DNA of 64,000 bases from Ornithinimicrobium sp. F0845 (GTDB taxonomy: Bacteria; Actinomycetota; Actinomycetes; Actinomycetales; Dermatophilaceae): the NCBI RefSeq assembly GCF_023015765.1, contig NZ_JALKAL010000010.1, positions 62,001-126,000 on the forward strand, in the 5' to 3' direction. The notes beneath the pieces were generated by a model that was not told where the DNA came from, ran no database searches, and saw nothing but the letters and a program-made list of their open reading frames with translations. Shown in pieces: positions 27,548-35,466 of this stretch; position 1 is the stretch's first letter; every line of letters starts with the position of its first letter. The translations under genes and the position numbers were made by a program.

Positions 27548-27835
27548 ATGGCCAGCATTAGCGTGAGCACTGCCCGTCAGACGTTGCCCGCCCAGCTCGA
27601 CCGGGTGCAGGCGGGCGAGGAGGTCGCCATCACCCGACACGGTCGGGTGGTCGCTGTGCTGGTGCACCCAGACGCACTCGCTGCACGCAGAGCGCCTGAG
27701 GCCTGGGCCGACGCGGAGGCCATCGGTGCGCGCCTGGAGAGTGCGCGACGGGAGCCGCTGGGGCGACCCGCGATAGTGCGGGAGCGTGCGGAGGCGTTGG
27801 TCGACGCGGTGCGCGAGGGTCGGGCTGGGGGATGA
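27548..27835 (+). CDS. Phd/YefM-family antitoxin
   Basis: 95 aa. The N-terminus SISVSTARQTLPAQLDRVQAGEEVAITRHGRVVAVLVHP is a typical Phd/YefM DNA-binding fold. The Arg/Glu-rich C-terminal half would wrap the toxin. ATG 27548 lies directly after the operator; an upstream ATG at 27533 lies inside the operator and is unlikely. The stop overlaps the toxin ATG by 4 bp (ATGA), the normal coupling of such pairs. No homologous pair is seen elsewhere in the window. Confidence 0.85.
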   Translation: MASISVSTARQTLPAQLDRVQAGEEVAITRHGRVVAVLVHPDALAARRAPEAWADAEAIGARLESARREPLGRPAIVRERAEALVDAVREGRAGG

Positions 27836-28287
27836 CGCCGCTGACGGCGTTCGACGCCGATGTGCTCATCTATGCCGCAGCCGCGGATCATGAGCTGGGA
27901 TCGCGCGTCGCCGCACTCTTCGCCGACCCTGACGAGGCCGGCGTGGCGGGCACCGGATCGGTGTTGCTGCTGCCGGAGGTGCTCGCAAAGCCGATGCGGG
28001 ATGACCCGGAGTCGGAGGAGGTCGCGGGCCTGCTTGGTCTGTTGAGCCGACTGGAGCTGAGGGCTCTCGATGAGGCCACCGGCAGGCTGGCGCTGGCCCT
28101 GGCGGTCAGGCACGGCCTGCGTGCAGCAGATGCGGCACACCTCGCGACGGCGGTCGCTGCGGGAGCCGATCGATTTCTCACCAACAACCGCAAGGACTTC
28201 CCGCAGACGATCACCGAGATCGATGTGGTCTACCCCGACGATCTGCCGTCGGTGGGCGGACCGATCGGTAGTCCCCGGCAAGGGTGA
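27832..28287 (+). CDS. PIN-domain ribonuclease toxin, VapC-like
   Basis: 151 aa. Acidic residues of the PIN nuclease fold are visible: FDADVLIYAAA at the N-terminus (Asp8), Glu in LLPEVLAKP near 49, and LRAADAAHLATAVAAGADRFLTNN near 100-123 with its Asp and the typical TNN end. It would cleave RNA when free of the antitoxin encoded just upstream. Its stop is followed by the E-type repeats and the convergent MerR gene. Confidence 0.88.
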   Translation: MTPLTAFDADVLIYAAAADHELGSRVAALFADPDEAGVAGTGSVLLLPEVLAKPMRDDPESEEVAGLLGLLSRLELRALDEATGRLALALAVRHGLRAADAAHLATAVAAGADRFLTNNRKDFPQTITEIDVVYPDDLPSVGGPIGSPRQG

Positions 28288-28330
28288 GCGGGCGGGCGTG
28301 CAAAACCTCGCCAAGAACGCGGCCGGGGCG

Positions 28331-28385
28331 GACCAGCAAAACCACTACGAAAAGCCGGGGTGGACCAGCAAAACCACTACGAAAA
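28331..28385 (-). repeat. Paired E element containing the merR stop codon
   Basis: Minus-strand copies of TTTTCGTAGTGGTTTTG followed by CTGGTC occupy 28363-28385 and 28331-28353, exactly 32 bp apart, separated by a CCCGGC-type link. The first copy contains the merR stop: CAA TTT TCG TAG. The same arrangement with the same period is at the end of purE (63518-63572). Nothing else is seen between 28288 and 28376. Confidence 0.88.
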
Positions 28386-28808
28386 TTGGGCGAGGTCCTC
28401 GTGGCAGCGGCGTTCCAGGGTGTCCAGCTCGGCGAGGGACTGCTCGATGTCGCGGCGGCGGCTCTCCAGGTCGGCGCGGCGGTCGTCGATCTGGGCCAGC
28501 AGGTAGCGCAGCTGTCCGGCCTCGCCGGGCTGCTCGTCATACATGTTGATGATCGTGCGGATCTCCTCCAGCGGGAAGCCGATCCGGCGACCCCGGAGGA
28601 TCAGCGCGAGGCGGATGCGGTCGCGGGGGTGGAAGACGCGCTGGGTGCCGCGTCGCTCGGGGGAGAGCAGGCCGAGGTCCTCGTAGTGACGGACCGCCCG
28701 GTGGGTCACGCCGAACTCCTCGGCGACCTCCGCGATCGTCCAGGTCGCGTTGTCGGTCGCGTTGTCGGTGGTCGCGTTCTCCGGGGTCGCGGCCTGCGCA
28801 CTTGTCAT
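28377..28808 (-). CDS. MerR-family regulator, LiuR-like
   Basis: 143 aa. After a 20-residue Asn/Thr/Ala leader (NATTDNATDNAT, a short DNA repeat), the MerR helix-turn-helix reads WTIAEVAEEFGVTHRAVRHYEDLGLLSPERRGTQ and is followed by a long coiled-coil dimerisation helix. No effector-domain cysteines are seen, so it is not a metal or redox type. Position opposite an acyl-CoA dehydrogenase and carboxyltransferase suggests the LiuR group that controls branched-chain amino-acid breakdown. The last three residues, QFS and the stop, come from the E element. Confidence 0.85.
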   Translation of the reverse strand: MTSAQAATPENATTDNATDNATWTIAEVAEEFGVTHRAVRHYEDLGLLSPERRGTQRVFHPRDRIRLALILRGRRIGFPLEEIRTIINMYDEQPGEAGQLRYLLAQIDDRRADLESRRRDIEQSLAELDTLERRCHEDLAQFS

Positions 28809-28822
28809 GGCACCCCATGATG

Positions 28823-28846
28823 CTTTACGTTTACGTTAACGTCAAG
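28823..28846. promoter_or_regulatory. Candidate LiuR/MerR operator between divergent genes
   Basis: The site reads CTTTACGTTTACGTTAACGT followed by CAAG. It is AT-rich, has repeated ACGT words and partial dyad symmetry (CTT..AAG ends). LiuR-type MerR proteins are known to bind TTTACGT-rich sites of this length. It is 15 bp before the merR ATG and 38 bp before the acyl-CoA dehydrogenase ATG, so one site could control both. Confidence 0.65.
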
Positions 28847-28883
28847 CACGCTTGAGCGTGCCTACCCGAGAGGCCAGCCCCCG

Positions 28884-30068
28884 ATGTTTGAGCTCAGCAG
28901 CGACCACGAGGACTTCCGTCGACTCGTCCGTGACTTCGCGGAGGCCGAGATCGGCCCCCACGTGGAGGAGTGGGACAGAGACAGCCACTTCCCGGTCCAC
29001 CTGGTGCCCAAGATGGGCGAGCTCGGGCTGTTCGGCCTCGAGGCGCCCGAGGAGTTCGGTGGTGCCGGGATGGGCCACGAGGGCTTCTCCTACCTGTGCG
29101 TCGCGATCGAGGAGCTCGGCCGGGTCGACCAGGCCATGGGCATCACCCTGGAGGCCGGCGTCGGTCTGGGCATCAACCCGATCCAGACCTACGGCTCCCA
29201 GGAGCAGAAGGAGCGCTGGCTCCCGGACCTGCTCGCCGGCAAGGCCCTGGCGGGCTTCGGCCTGACCGAGCCCGAGGCCGGGTCCGACGCCGGGGCCACC
29301 CGCACGCGCGCGGTGCTCGAGGACGGCGAGTGGGTCATCAACGGCGCCAAGTCGTTCATCACCAACTCCGGCACCGACATCACCTCGGTCGTCACCGTCA
29401 CGGCCAAGACCGGGGAGACCGCCGACGGGAAGCCCGAGATCAGCGCGATCATCGTGCCCACCGGCACCGACGGCTTCACCGTCGAGCCGCCCTACCGCAA
29501 GCTCGGCTGGCACATCTCCGACACCCACGGTCTGACCTTCGACGGTGCCCGGGTCCCCGAGGCCAACCTGCTCGGTGAGCGCGGGCACGGGTTCAAGCAG
29601 TTCCTCAAGACCCTCGACGACGGCCGGATCGCCATCGCCGCGCTCGCCGTCGGCTGCCTGCAGCGGATGCTCGAGGAGACCACCCGCTACAGCCAGGAGC
29701 GTCTGGCCTTCGGCAAGCCGATCGCGACCTACCAGGGTGTCTCGTTCCAGGTCGCCGACATCGCGGTGATGACCGAGGCCGCCCGGGCGCTGGTCTACAA
29801 GGCCGCGTGGCTGCGCGAGCAGCACGCCGCCGGCAAGCGCTCGATGGCCCAGGTCAAGCAGGCGGCCTCGATCGCCAAGCTCTACGCCACCGAGTCGGCG
29901 GTCACCGCGACGCGCATCGGCACCCAGGTCTTCGGCGGCAACGGCTTCATGGAGGAGTACCCCGTCGCCCGCTTCTATCGCGACGCCAAGATCCTGGAGA
30001 TCGGCGAGGGCACCTCCGAGGTGCAGCGCATGCTCATCGCGCGCGGCCTCGGCCTGCCCGCCGCCTGA
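28884..30068 (+). CDS. Acyl-CoA dehydrogenase
   Basis: 394 aa FAD enzyme. Motifs: GFGLTEPEAGSDAGATRTRA, INGAKSFITNSGT, DGRIAIAALAVGCLQRMLEE, AFGKPIATYQGVSFQVADIA and QVFGGNGFMEEYPVARFYRDAKILEIGEGTSEVQRM in turn. The catalytic Glu is in the last block (near 375), as in short-chain enzymes, rather than in the isovaleryl-CoA position. With the LiuR-like regulator and the next gene it probably acts in branched-chain or short-chain acyl-CoA breakdown. The carboxyltransferase gene starts 18 bp after its stop. Confidence 0.9.
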   Translation: MFELSSDHEDFRRLVRDFAEAEIGPHVEEWDRDSHFPVHLVPKMGELGLFGLEAPEEFGGAGMGHEGFSYLCVAIEELGRVDQAMGITLEAGVGLGINPIQTYGSQEQKERWLPDLLAGKALAGFGLTEPEAGSDAGATRTRAVLEDGEWVINGAKSFITNSGTDITSVVTVTAKTGETADGKPEISAIIVPTGTDGFTVEPPYRKLGWHISDTHGLTFDGARVPEANLLGERGHGFKQFLKTLDDGRIAIAALAVGCLQRMLEETTRYSQERLAFGKPIATYQGVSFQVADIAVMTEAARALVYKAAWLREQHAAGKRSMAQVKQAASIAKLYATESAVTATRIGTQVFGGNGFMEEYPVARFYRDAKILEIGEGTSEVQRMLIARGLGLPAA

Positions 30069-30086
30069 GCGGCGGCACCTGACACC

Positions 30087-31688
30087 ATGAGCGGCATGAC
30101 ACCGCAGTCAGTTCCCGGCGAGGCCCCGTTCGCCGACCCCTCGGAGGGGACCGACGCCCGGGTGGGCGACCTCCGCGGCCGGTTCGCCACGGCATACTCC
30201 GCCTCCGACGCGCCGAGCGAGAAGGCGCGCGCCAAGCTCGACTCGCAGAACAAGCTCTATGTCCGCGAGCGGATCGCGCTCCTCTTCGACGAGGGCACCT
30301 TCGTCGAGGACGGGCGCTACGCCAACGCCATGGCGGCCGGGCTGCCCGCCGACGGCGTGGTGACCGGTCGCGGCGAGGTCGACGGCCGTGCGGCGATCGT
30401 GGTCGCCAACGACCCGACGGTGAAGGCCGGCTCGTGGGGGGCGCGGACCGTGGAGAAGATCATCCGGGCCACCGAGATGGCGCTGCGCGAGGAGCTGCCG
30501 ATCTTCTGGTTCGTGGACTCCGCCGGAGCCCGGATCACCGACCAGGTCGAGCTCTTCCCGGGGCGTCGCGGAGCGGGGCGGATCTTCCACAACCAGGTCG
30601 CGCTGTCCGGCAAGGTCCCGCAGATCTGCTGCCTGTTCGGGCCGTCGGCCGCCGGTGGCGCCTACATCCCCAGCTTCACCGACCTGATCATCATGGTCGA
30701 GGGCAACGCCTCGATGTATCTGGGCAGCCCCCGGATGGCCGAGATGGTCGTCGGCGAGAAGGTCTCCCTGGAGGAGATGGGCGGTGCCCGGATGCACTGC
30801 ACCGTCTCCGGGGTGGGCGACCTGCTGGCCACCGACGACACCGAGGCGATCGAGCTGGCCAAGCTGTACTTCTCCTACGTGCCCGACAACTGGCGCACCC
30901 CCGGCCCCCGCTACGAGGCGGAGGCGCCCGCGGTGCCGCTCACCCGGCATACCGTCCCCGAGGCGGAGTCACTCCCGTTCGACATCCGAGAGGTGATCGA
31001 CGGGCTGGTCGACGACGACAGCTTCTTCGAGATCAAGCCGCTGTTCGCCGCCGAGCTGGTCGTCGGCTTCGGCCGGATGGCGGGGGAGACCGTCGGCATC
31101 GTCGCGAACAACTCCGCGGTCAAGGGCGGCGTGCTCTTCACCGACTCCGCGGACAAGGCGACCCGCTTCATCTGGCTGTGCGACGCGTTCGGGATCCCGC
31201 TGATCTACCTGGCGGACGTGCCGGGATTCATGATCGGCTCGGAGGTCGAGCGCGGCGGCATCATCCGGCACGGCGCCAAGATGGTCTCGGCCGTTTCCGA
31301 GGCGACCGTCCCGCAGTTCTGCGTCGTGGTGCGCAAGGCCTACGGGGCCGGGCTCTATGCGATGGGTGGCCCGGGCTTCATGCCGGACGCCACGCTCGCG
31401 CTGCCCACCGCCAAGATCGCGGTCATGGGGCCCGAGGCGGCCGTCAACGCGGTCTACGCCAACAAGATCGCCGAGATCGCCGACCCCGACGAGCAGGCGG
31501 CGTTCATCGCGGCGCGGCGTGCGGAGTACGAGGAGGACGTCGACCTCGAGCGCCTCGCCGCTGACCTGGTGATCGACGGGGTGATCGAGGCGGACGCGCT
31601 GCGTGAGGAGCTCCTGCACCGGCTGAGGTATGCCGCGCGGCGGGACCGGCACTTCTCGAGCCGGCACCGGGCGGTCCCGCCGGTCTGA
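30087..31688 (+). CDS. Acyl-CoA carboxylase beta subunit (methylcrotonyl-CoA carboxylase-like)
   Basis: 533 aa carboxyltransferase. Features: KLDSQNKLYVRERIALLFDEGTF, ARTVEKIIRATEMALRE, VDSAGARITDQVELFPGRRGAGRIFHNQ, FGPSAAGGAYIPSFTD and, in the second half, the oxyanion-forming IPLIYLADVPGFMIGSEVERGGIIRHGAK and MGGPGFMPDATLALPTAKIAVMG. The YIPSF and no-ATP pattern fits the methylcrotonyl/geranyl-CoA branch better than propionyl-CoA. It would use a biotinylated alpha subunit; none is adjacent, so the subunit at 23-25 kb may be shared. Confidence 0.88.
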   Translation: MSGMTPQSVPGEAPFADPSEGTDARVGDLRGRFATAYSASDAPSEKARAKLDSQNKLYVRERIALLFDEGTFVEDGRYANAMAAGLPADGVVTGRGEVDGRAAIVVANDPTVKAGSWGARTVEKIIRATEMALREELPIFWFVDSAGARITDQVELFPGRRGAGRIFHNQVALSGKVPQICCLFGPSAAGGAYIPSFTDLIIMVEGNASMYLGSPRMAEMVVGEKVSLEEMGGARMHCTVSGVGDLLATDDTEAIELAKLYFSYVPDNWRTPGPRYEAEAPAVPLTRHTVPEAESLPFDIREVIDGLVDDDSFFEIKPLFAAELVVGFGRMAGETVGIVANNSAVKGGVLFTDSADKATRFIWLCDAFGIPLIYLADVPGFMIGSEVERGGIIRHGAKMVSAVSEATVPQFCVVVRKAYGAGLYAMGGPGFMPDATLALPTAKIAVMGPEAAVNAVYANKIAEIADPDEQAAFIAARRAEYEEDVDLERLAADLVIDGVIEADALREELLHRLRYAARRDRHFSSRHRAVPPV

Positions 31689-31703
31689 TCGGCCCACCCT
31701 TCG

Positions 31704-31844
31704 CTGTGCCGAGAAGACGGGTCTGACACCCCTGGGCAACTGGTCGACGAGGCCCGCGAGAAGGGCTTCGACGCGGAGGCCAGGGCCGGCGAGATCGTGG
31801 AGTGGCTCAAGGCCGACCTCGACCTTCCCCAGCCCACGACGTGA
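31704..31844 (+). pseudogene. Remnant of a DUF4287-like gene
   Basis: One frame reads AEKTGLTPLG from 31708, and the next frame continues GQLVDEAREKGFDAEARAGEIVEWLKADLDLP from 31734 to TGA 31842-31844. Joined, this resembles the core of DUF4287 proteins (E-K-TG-TP, then KAG-IV-WL). The usual GRGHAMAL ending and the N-terminus are absent, and a one-base shift separates the two parts. A decayed fragment is the simplest reading; short length limits certainty. Confidence 0.45.
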
Positions 31845-31898
31845 GGGTGGGTCGATAGCAGGGCCTGAGCCTGAGGGGAGGTCGAGCCGGGGCTGCGA

Positions 31899-32010
31899 TA
31901 GAGTCGTGCGCAGCGACGGCGCACCGCCGTCGCTTTCGTGTGCCTGTGTGGCCTCCGGTGCTGCGCAACGACACCTGCGGACAACGTCGCCGTGAGCCCG
32001 CGGGTCCCAC
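31899..32010 (+). promoter_or_regulatory. Promoter and structured leader before sulP
   Basis: TAGAGT at 31899-31904 could be a -10. Around it, the sequence at 31912-31921 and 31925-31934 forms a 10-bp stem (AGCGACGGCG/CGCCGTCGCT) with a 3-nt loop followed by TTCGT. GTCGTGCGCAGC (31903-31914) can also pair with GCTGCGCAACGAC (31960-31972), using one bulge, in competition with that stem. CAACGT (31983-31988) and ACGTTG (32009-32014) pair downstream. I cannot match it to a known riboswitch. The gap 31845-32040 has no gene. Confidence 0.4.
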
Positions 32011-32040
32011 GTTGCCGCATCCCTGCCTGCAAGGAGCCAG

Positions 32041-33612
32041 ATGGCCGAGCCGACCACCACCGTGCCCGCTGACCGTCCGACCGCTGTCGTCCCCGAGGCA
32101 GGAGAGCGAGACACCTCCACCCGCGCCGCGCTCCGCAACCCGCGGCGGCTGCGCACCGAGGTCCTTGCCGGCCTGGTCGTGGCGCTCGCCCTGATCCCGG
32201 AGGCGATCTCCTTCTCGATCATCGCCGGCGTTGACCCCCGCGTGGGGCTGTTCTCCAGCTTCGTCATGGCCGTCACGATCGCCGTCGTCGGTGGGCGTCC
32301 GGCGATGATCTCCGCCGCCACCGGCGCGGTGGCGCTCGTCATCGCACCCGTCGCCCGGGAGTACGGGCTCGACTACTTCCTCGCCACGGTCATCCTCGCG
32401 GGGATCCTGCAGATCCTGCTCGCGGTGCTCGGCGTGGCCAAGCTGATGCGGTTCATCCCGCGCATGGTCATGGTCGGCTTCGTCAACGCTCTGGCCATCC
32501 TCATCTTCATGGCTCAGCTCCCCCATCTGGTCGGCGTGCCCTGGCTGGTCTACCCGATGGTCGCGCTCGGCCTGCTCATCCTGGTGGCGCTGCCCCGCCT
32601 GACCACGGTGGTGCCGGCTCCGCTCGTCGCGATCGTCGTGATCACCGCCCTGGTGTGGGCAGCAGGCTGGGAGCTGCCGGACGTGTCCGACCAGGGCGAG
32701 CTGCCGACGTCGCTGCCCGAGCTGCTGGTGCCGATCGTGCCGCTGACCCTGGAGACCCTGCAGATTATCGGGCCCGTCGCCCTGGCGATGGCCCTGGTCG
32801 GGCTGTTGGAGTCGCTGATGACCGCCAAGCTCGTCGACGGCATCACCGACACACACTCAAACAAGACCCGCGAGAGCTGGGGGCAGGGCGTCGCCAACGT
32901 GGCCTCCGGACTGTTCGGCGGCATGGGTGGCTGCGCGATGATCGGCCAGACCATGATCAACGTGAAGGTGTCCGGAGCGCGCACCCGCATCTCGACCTTC
33001 CTGGCCGGCGTCTTCCTGCTCGCCCTCGTGGTCGGCGCGGGACCGGTGGTCGGGATGATCCCGATGGCGGCCCTGGTCGCGGTGATGGTCATGGTCTCCG
33101 CCGCCACCTTCGACTGGCACAGCATCCACCCGGCGACCCTGCGGCGCATGCCGCACAGTGAGAACCTGGTGATGCTCCTCACGGTCCTGGTGACGGTCCT
33201 GACCGACAACCTGGCCTACGGCGTCATCGTCGGGGTGAACGCCGCGATCATCCTCTTCGCACGGCGGGTGGCGCACTTCGCCTCGGTCGCGCCCGTCACC
33301 GAGAGCGTCAACGGTGACGGCGGTGACGACGACGTCCGAGAGTCTGACGTGCGCACCTACAAGGTGTCGGGCGAGCTGTTCTTTGCCACCAGCAACGATC
33401 TGGTCTACCAGTTCGACTATGCCGGCGACCCGCCCCGGATCGTCATCGACCTGTCGGACAGCCACATCTGGGATGCCTCGACGGTGGCGGCACTGGACGC
33501 CGTGCGGACCAAGTACGAGCGCCTCGGGAAGGAGGTCGAGATCACCGGGCTCAACTGGTCCTCGGCCGCCCGTCACGACCTGCTGACCGGACAGCTGGGC
33601 GGCGGACACTAG
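32041..33612 (+). CDS. SulP-family anion transporter with STAS domain
   Basis: 523 aa. The N-terminal LRTEVLAGLVVALALIPEAISFSIIAGVDPRVGLFSSF is the SulP signature, followed by about ten membrane segments including MISAATGAVALVIAP and GLFGGMGGCAMIGQTMINVKVSG. The C-terminal 110 residues form a cytoplasmic STAS domain (RTYKVSGELFFATSNDLV, RIVIDLSDSHIWDASTVAALD). It probably imports sulfate, bicarbonate or another anion. Ribosome site AAGGAG is six bases before ATG. It stands alone, with a structured upstream region. Confidence 0.9.
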   Translation: MAEPTTTVPADRPTAVVPEAGERDTSTRAALRNPRRLRTEVLAGLVVALALIPEAISFSIIAGVDPRVGLFSSFVMAVTIAVVGGRPAMISAATGAVALVIAPVAREYGLDYFLATVILAGILQILLAVLGVAKLMRFIPRMVMVGFVNALAILIFMAQLPHLVGVPWLVYPMVALGLLILVALPRLTTVVPAPLVAIVVITALVWAAGWELPDVSDQGELPTSLPELLVPIVPLTLETLQIIGPVALAMALVGLLESLMTAKLVDGITDTHSNKTRESWGQGVANVASGLFGGMGGCAMIGQTMINVKVSGARTRISTFLAGVFLLALVVGAGPVVGMIPMAALVAVMVMVSAATFDWHSIHPATLRRMPHSENLVMLLTVLVTVLTDNLAYGVIVGVNAAIILFARRVAHFASVAPVTESVNGDGGDDDVRESDVRTYKVSGELFFATSNDLVYQFDYAGDPPRIVIDLSDSHIWDASTVAALDAVRTKYERLGKEVEITGLNWSSAARHDLLTGQLGGGH

Positions 33613-33704
33613 GCCCCTGCTGGCCACTGGCCGGTGCCGGTGACCACGGGCCAGGCCGAGTCGCGGTCGCGGAGCCGATCGTCAGACCTGGTCGGTGACG
33701 CGGG

Positions 33705-34490
33705 TCAGTCGTCCTCGAAGCGTGCCTCGACGACCGAGTGCTCGGCGCAATGGTCGGCCTGGGCGTTGTCCACGCGCAGGGTCAGGACCTCGCCGGTCTG
33801 CGTCTCGGTGTAGGTCACAATCGTGGAGCCGGCGGCTCCCTCGGTGCTGATCCGCTCCCAGTGCGGGCTGCCACGGTCGCCCAGGGTGTGCACGACCTCG
33901 TCGGTGGCCAGACGCTGCATGGCGGCCCGGTCACCCTCACCCCAGGCCACGACCAGGGTGTCGGCATAGTCCTCCGGCGCGGTCGGCAGCGCGTCCTGGC
34001 TGTCATCGGCGGTGGTGTACTGCGCCTCGACGACGGCCTGCCCGGCCCCCTGACCGACCAACTCGTTCTCGAGGCGCAGGGCGAGCGTGTCGCCGGTCTC
34101 CGTGTTGGTGTAGGTCACGATGGTGGACCCGGCGGCTCCTTCTGCGCTGGTCTGGTCCCAGTGGGGGCCGCCCCGGTCGTCAAGGCTCTGGACGACCTCG
34201 TCGGTCGCCAGGCGTGCCATGGTGGTCTGGTCGTCTGATCCCCAGGCTCGGACGAAGTGGTCGGCGTAGTCCGTCGGCACGGTTGGCAGCGCGCTCGTGC
34301 TCCCCGAGGCAGCGTCACCCGAGGCGGTCTCACCCGGGGTGCTGGGGGCGGTGGCCTGCGAGTCGTCCGGCGGCACCACGGAGCCGGTGCTGGTCGGCGT
34401 GGGCTGGTCGTTGTCTCCCGAACAGCCTGACAGCAGCGCGACGAGTGCGCTGGTCGCGATGATGGCGGTGGTGGTGCTCCTTCGATCCAT
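33705..34490 (-). CDS. Lipoprotein with two tandem homologous domains
   Basis: 261 aa from the ATG at 34488-34490; an upstream in-frame ATG at 34541 would place 17 polar residues before the signal peptide. MDRRSTTTAIIATSALVALLSGC is a lipoprotein signal with the lipobox LLSGC. After a Thr/Ser/Pro linker two repeats follow: DYADHFVRAWGSDDQ..LATDEVVQSL and DYADTLVVAWGEGDR..LATDEVVHTL, each ending in EGAAGSTIVTYT and a TGDTLALRL-like strand. The repeats are about 60% alike. It would sit on the outer face of the membrane. No family name is known to me. Confidence 0.75.
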   Translation of the reverse strand: MDRRSTTTAIIATSALVALLSGCSGDNDQPTPTSTGSVVPPDDSQATAPSTPGETASGDAASGSTSALPTVPTDYADHFVRAWGSDDQTTMARLATDEVVQSLDDRGGPHWDQTSAEGAAGSTIVTYTNTETGDTLALRLENELVGQGAGQAVVEAQYTTADDSQDALPTAPEDYADTLVVAWGEGDRAAMQRLATDEVVHTLGDRGSPHWERISTEGAAGSTIVTYTETQTGEVLTLRVDNAQADHCAEHSVVEARFEDD

Positions 34491-34562
34491 GATGTCTTCC
34501 CTGCCTTCGTGGTGCGCGTGAGTGTGCACCACTGCCATCAAGGCACTTGGGACTGGGAGGAT

Positions 34563-35039
34563 TCAGGGAGTCTGCTGAGAGTTCTGTGACGGTCTTGCGG
34601 CTGTCTCTGCGGGCGTCGCCTCGTGCCCGGGGAGGCCGGCCGAGCGCCGCTCCTGCTTGAGCCGCGCCTCGTGCAGGTGTCGGGTGCCGCCGACCAGGGT
34701 CTCGCGAGCCTCCTTCTCCAGGGCTCGGAACACCGACCAGTAGGTGTCGTCGTAGTCCTCCACGATCTGGAAGGTCCACCGGCCGGGGAGCACGTTGCGG
34801 CCCACGAGCTCGGTGTCGATGCGGTCCGCCAGCCGGTCGTGCCCTGCCCGGCGGAGCAGTCCTACGGCGTCGCCCAGGGCGAAGTCCGCCGACCCGGTCA
34901 TCTGGTGGAACCGGTACAGGTCGCCCCGGGCGATCTCGACCTTCTCCAGCGCCTCACTCAGCTTGCCCAGCGCCTCCACGGTCAGCTCGTCGACATCGGG
35001 AGGGGTGCGGTGGTCGTTGTCGGGCAGGTCACCGTCCAT
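34563..35039 (-). CDS. Conserved hypothetical soluble protein
   Basis: 158 aa, acidic N-terminus then a helical core: LGKLSEALEKVEIARGDLYRFHQMTGSADFALGDAVGLL, ADRIDTELVGRNVLPGRWTFQIVEDYDDTYW and ALEKEARETLVGGTRHLHEARLKQERR. No membrane segment or catalytic motif is visible. The GRWTFQIVE-YDD-YW centre recalls a short actinobacterial family without a name. Same direction as the HEAT and Maf genes, 13 bp after the HEAT gene's stop, so probably co-transcribed. Confidence 0.7.
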   Translation of the reverse strand: MDGDLPDNDHRTPPDVDELTVEALGKLSEALEKVEIARGDLYRFHQMTGSADFALGDAVGLLRRAGHDRLADRIDTELVGRNVLPGRWTFQIVEDYDDTYWSVFRALEKEARETLVGGTRHLHEARLKQERRSAGLPGHEATPAETAARPSQNSQQTP

Positions 35040-35052
35040 GGCGCCACGCTAC

Positions 35053-35466
35053 CTACGTCGAGCGCAGGGCGCGCTCGGCAGCCGCACGCACCCGCGCGTT
35101 GTCGTCCTTCCGCAGGTCGGCCACCTCACCGGTGAGCTCGGAGAGCCCGTGGGCACGGACCACCTTCAGGCCCATCTCACGCACCCGCCAGTGCTCGTCA
35201 CGCAGCGCCACGGAGACCGCCGCGAGCGCGCTGTCGTCCCAGACGTAGAGCAGTCCTCGCGCTCCCCACACGCGCCGCCAGTAGGCCGCCCAGTCCTCCG
35301 TGCCGCCCAGCCACGCCAGGTCCGGGTCGTCGGCGCGTTCCTGCCCCAGCACGAGCCGCACGCACCAGTCGGCCACGGTGTCCTCGCCGAGGACCTCGGC
35401 GGCCGAGGCCAGCAGGACCCGCGGGTGTGCTCCCCGGGGCGGTCCGCTGGGCCGGCCGGTCGTCAT
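35053..35466 (-). CDS. Small HEAT-repeat-like protein
   Basis: 137 aa. The second half reads as helix pairs typical of HEAT repeats: ALAAVSVALRDEHWRVREMGLKVVRAHGL and VADLRKDDNARVRAAAERALRS. The first half contains WAAYWRRVWGARGLLYVW, possibly a further degenerate pair. It would be a protein-interaction adaptor; no catalytic residues. Its GTG or ATG region overlaps the Maf stop by 4 bp, so translation is coupled to Maf. Confidence 0.75.
   Translation of the reverse strand: MTTGRPSGPPRGAHPRVLLASAAEVLGEDTVADWCVRLVLGQERADDPDLAWLGGTEDWAAYWRRVWGARGLLYVWDDSALAAVSVALRDEHWRVREMGLKVVRAHGLSELTGEVADLRKDDNARVRAAAERALRST

Noticed and set aside
28331-28385. Two 23-bp repeats 32 bp apart as a minimal CRISPR
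   Set aside because: Only two units, 9-bp spacers and no cas genes; the same pair lies at the end of purE.
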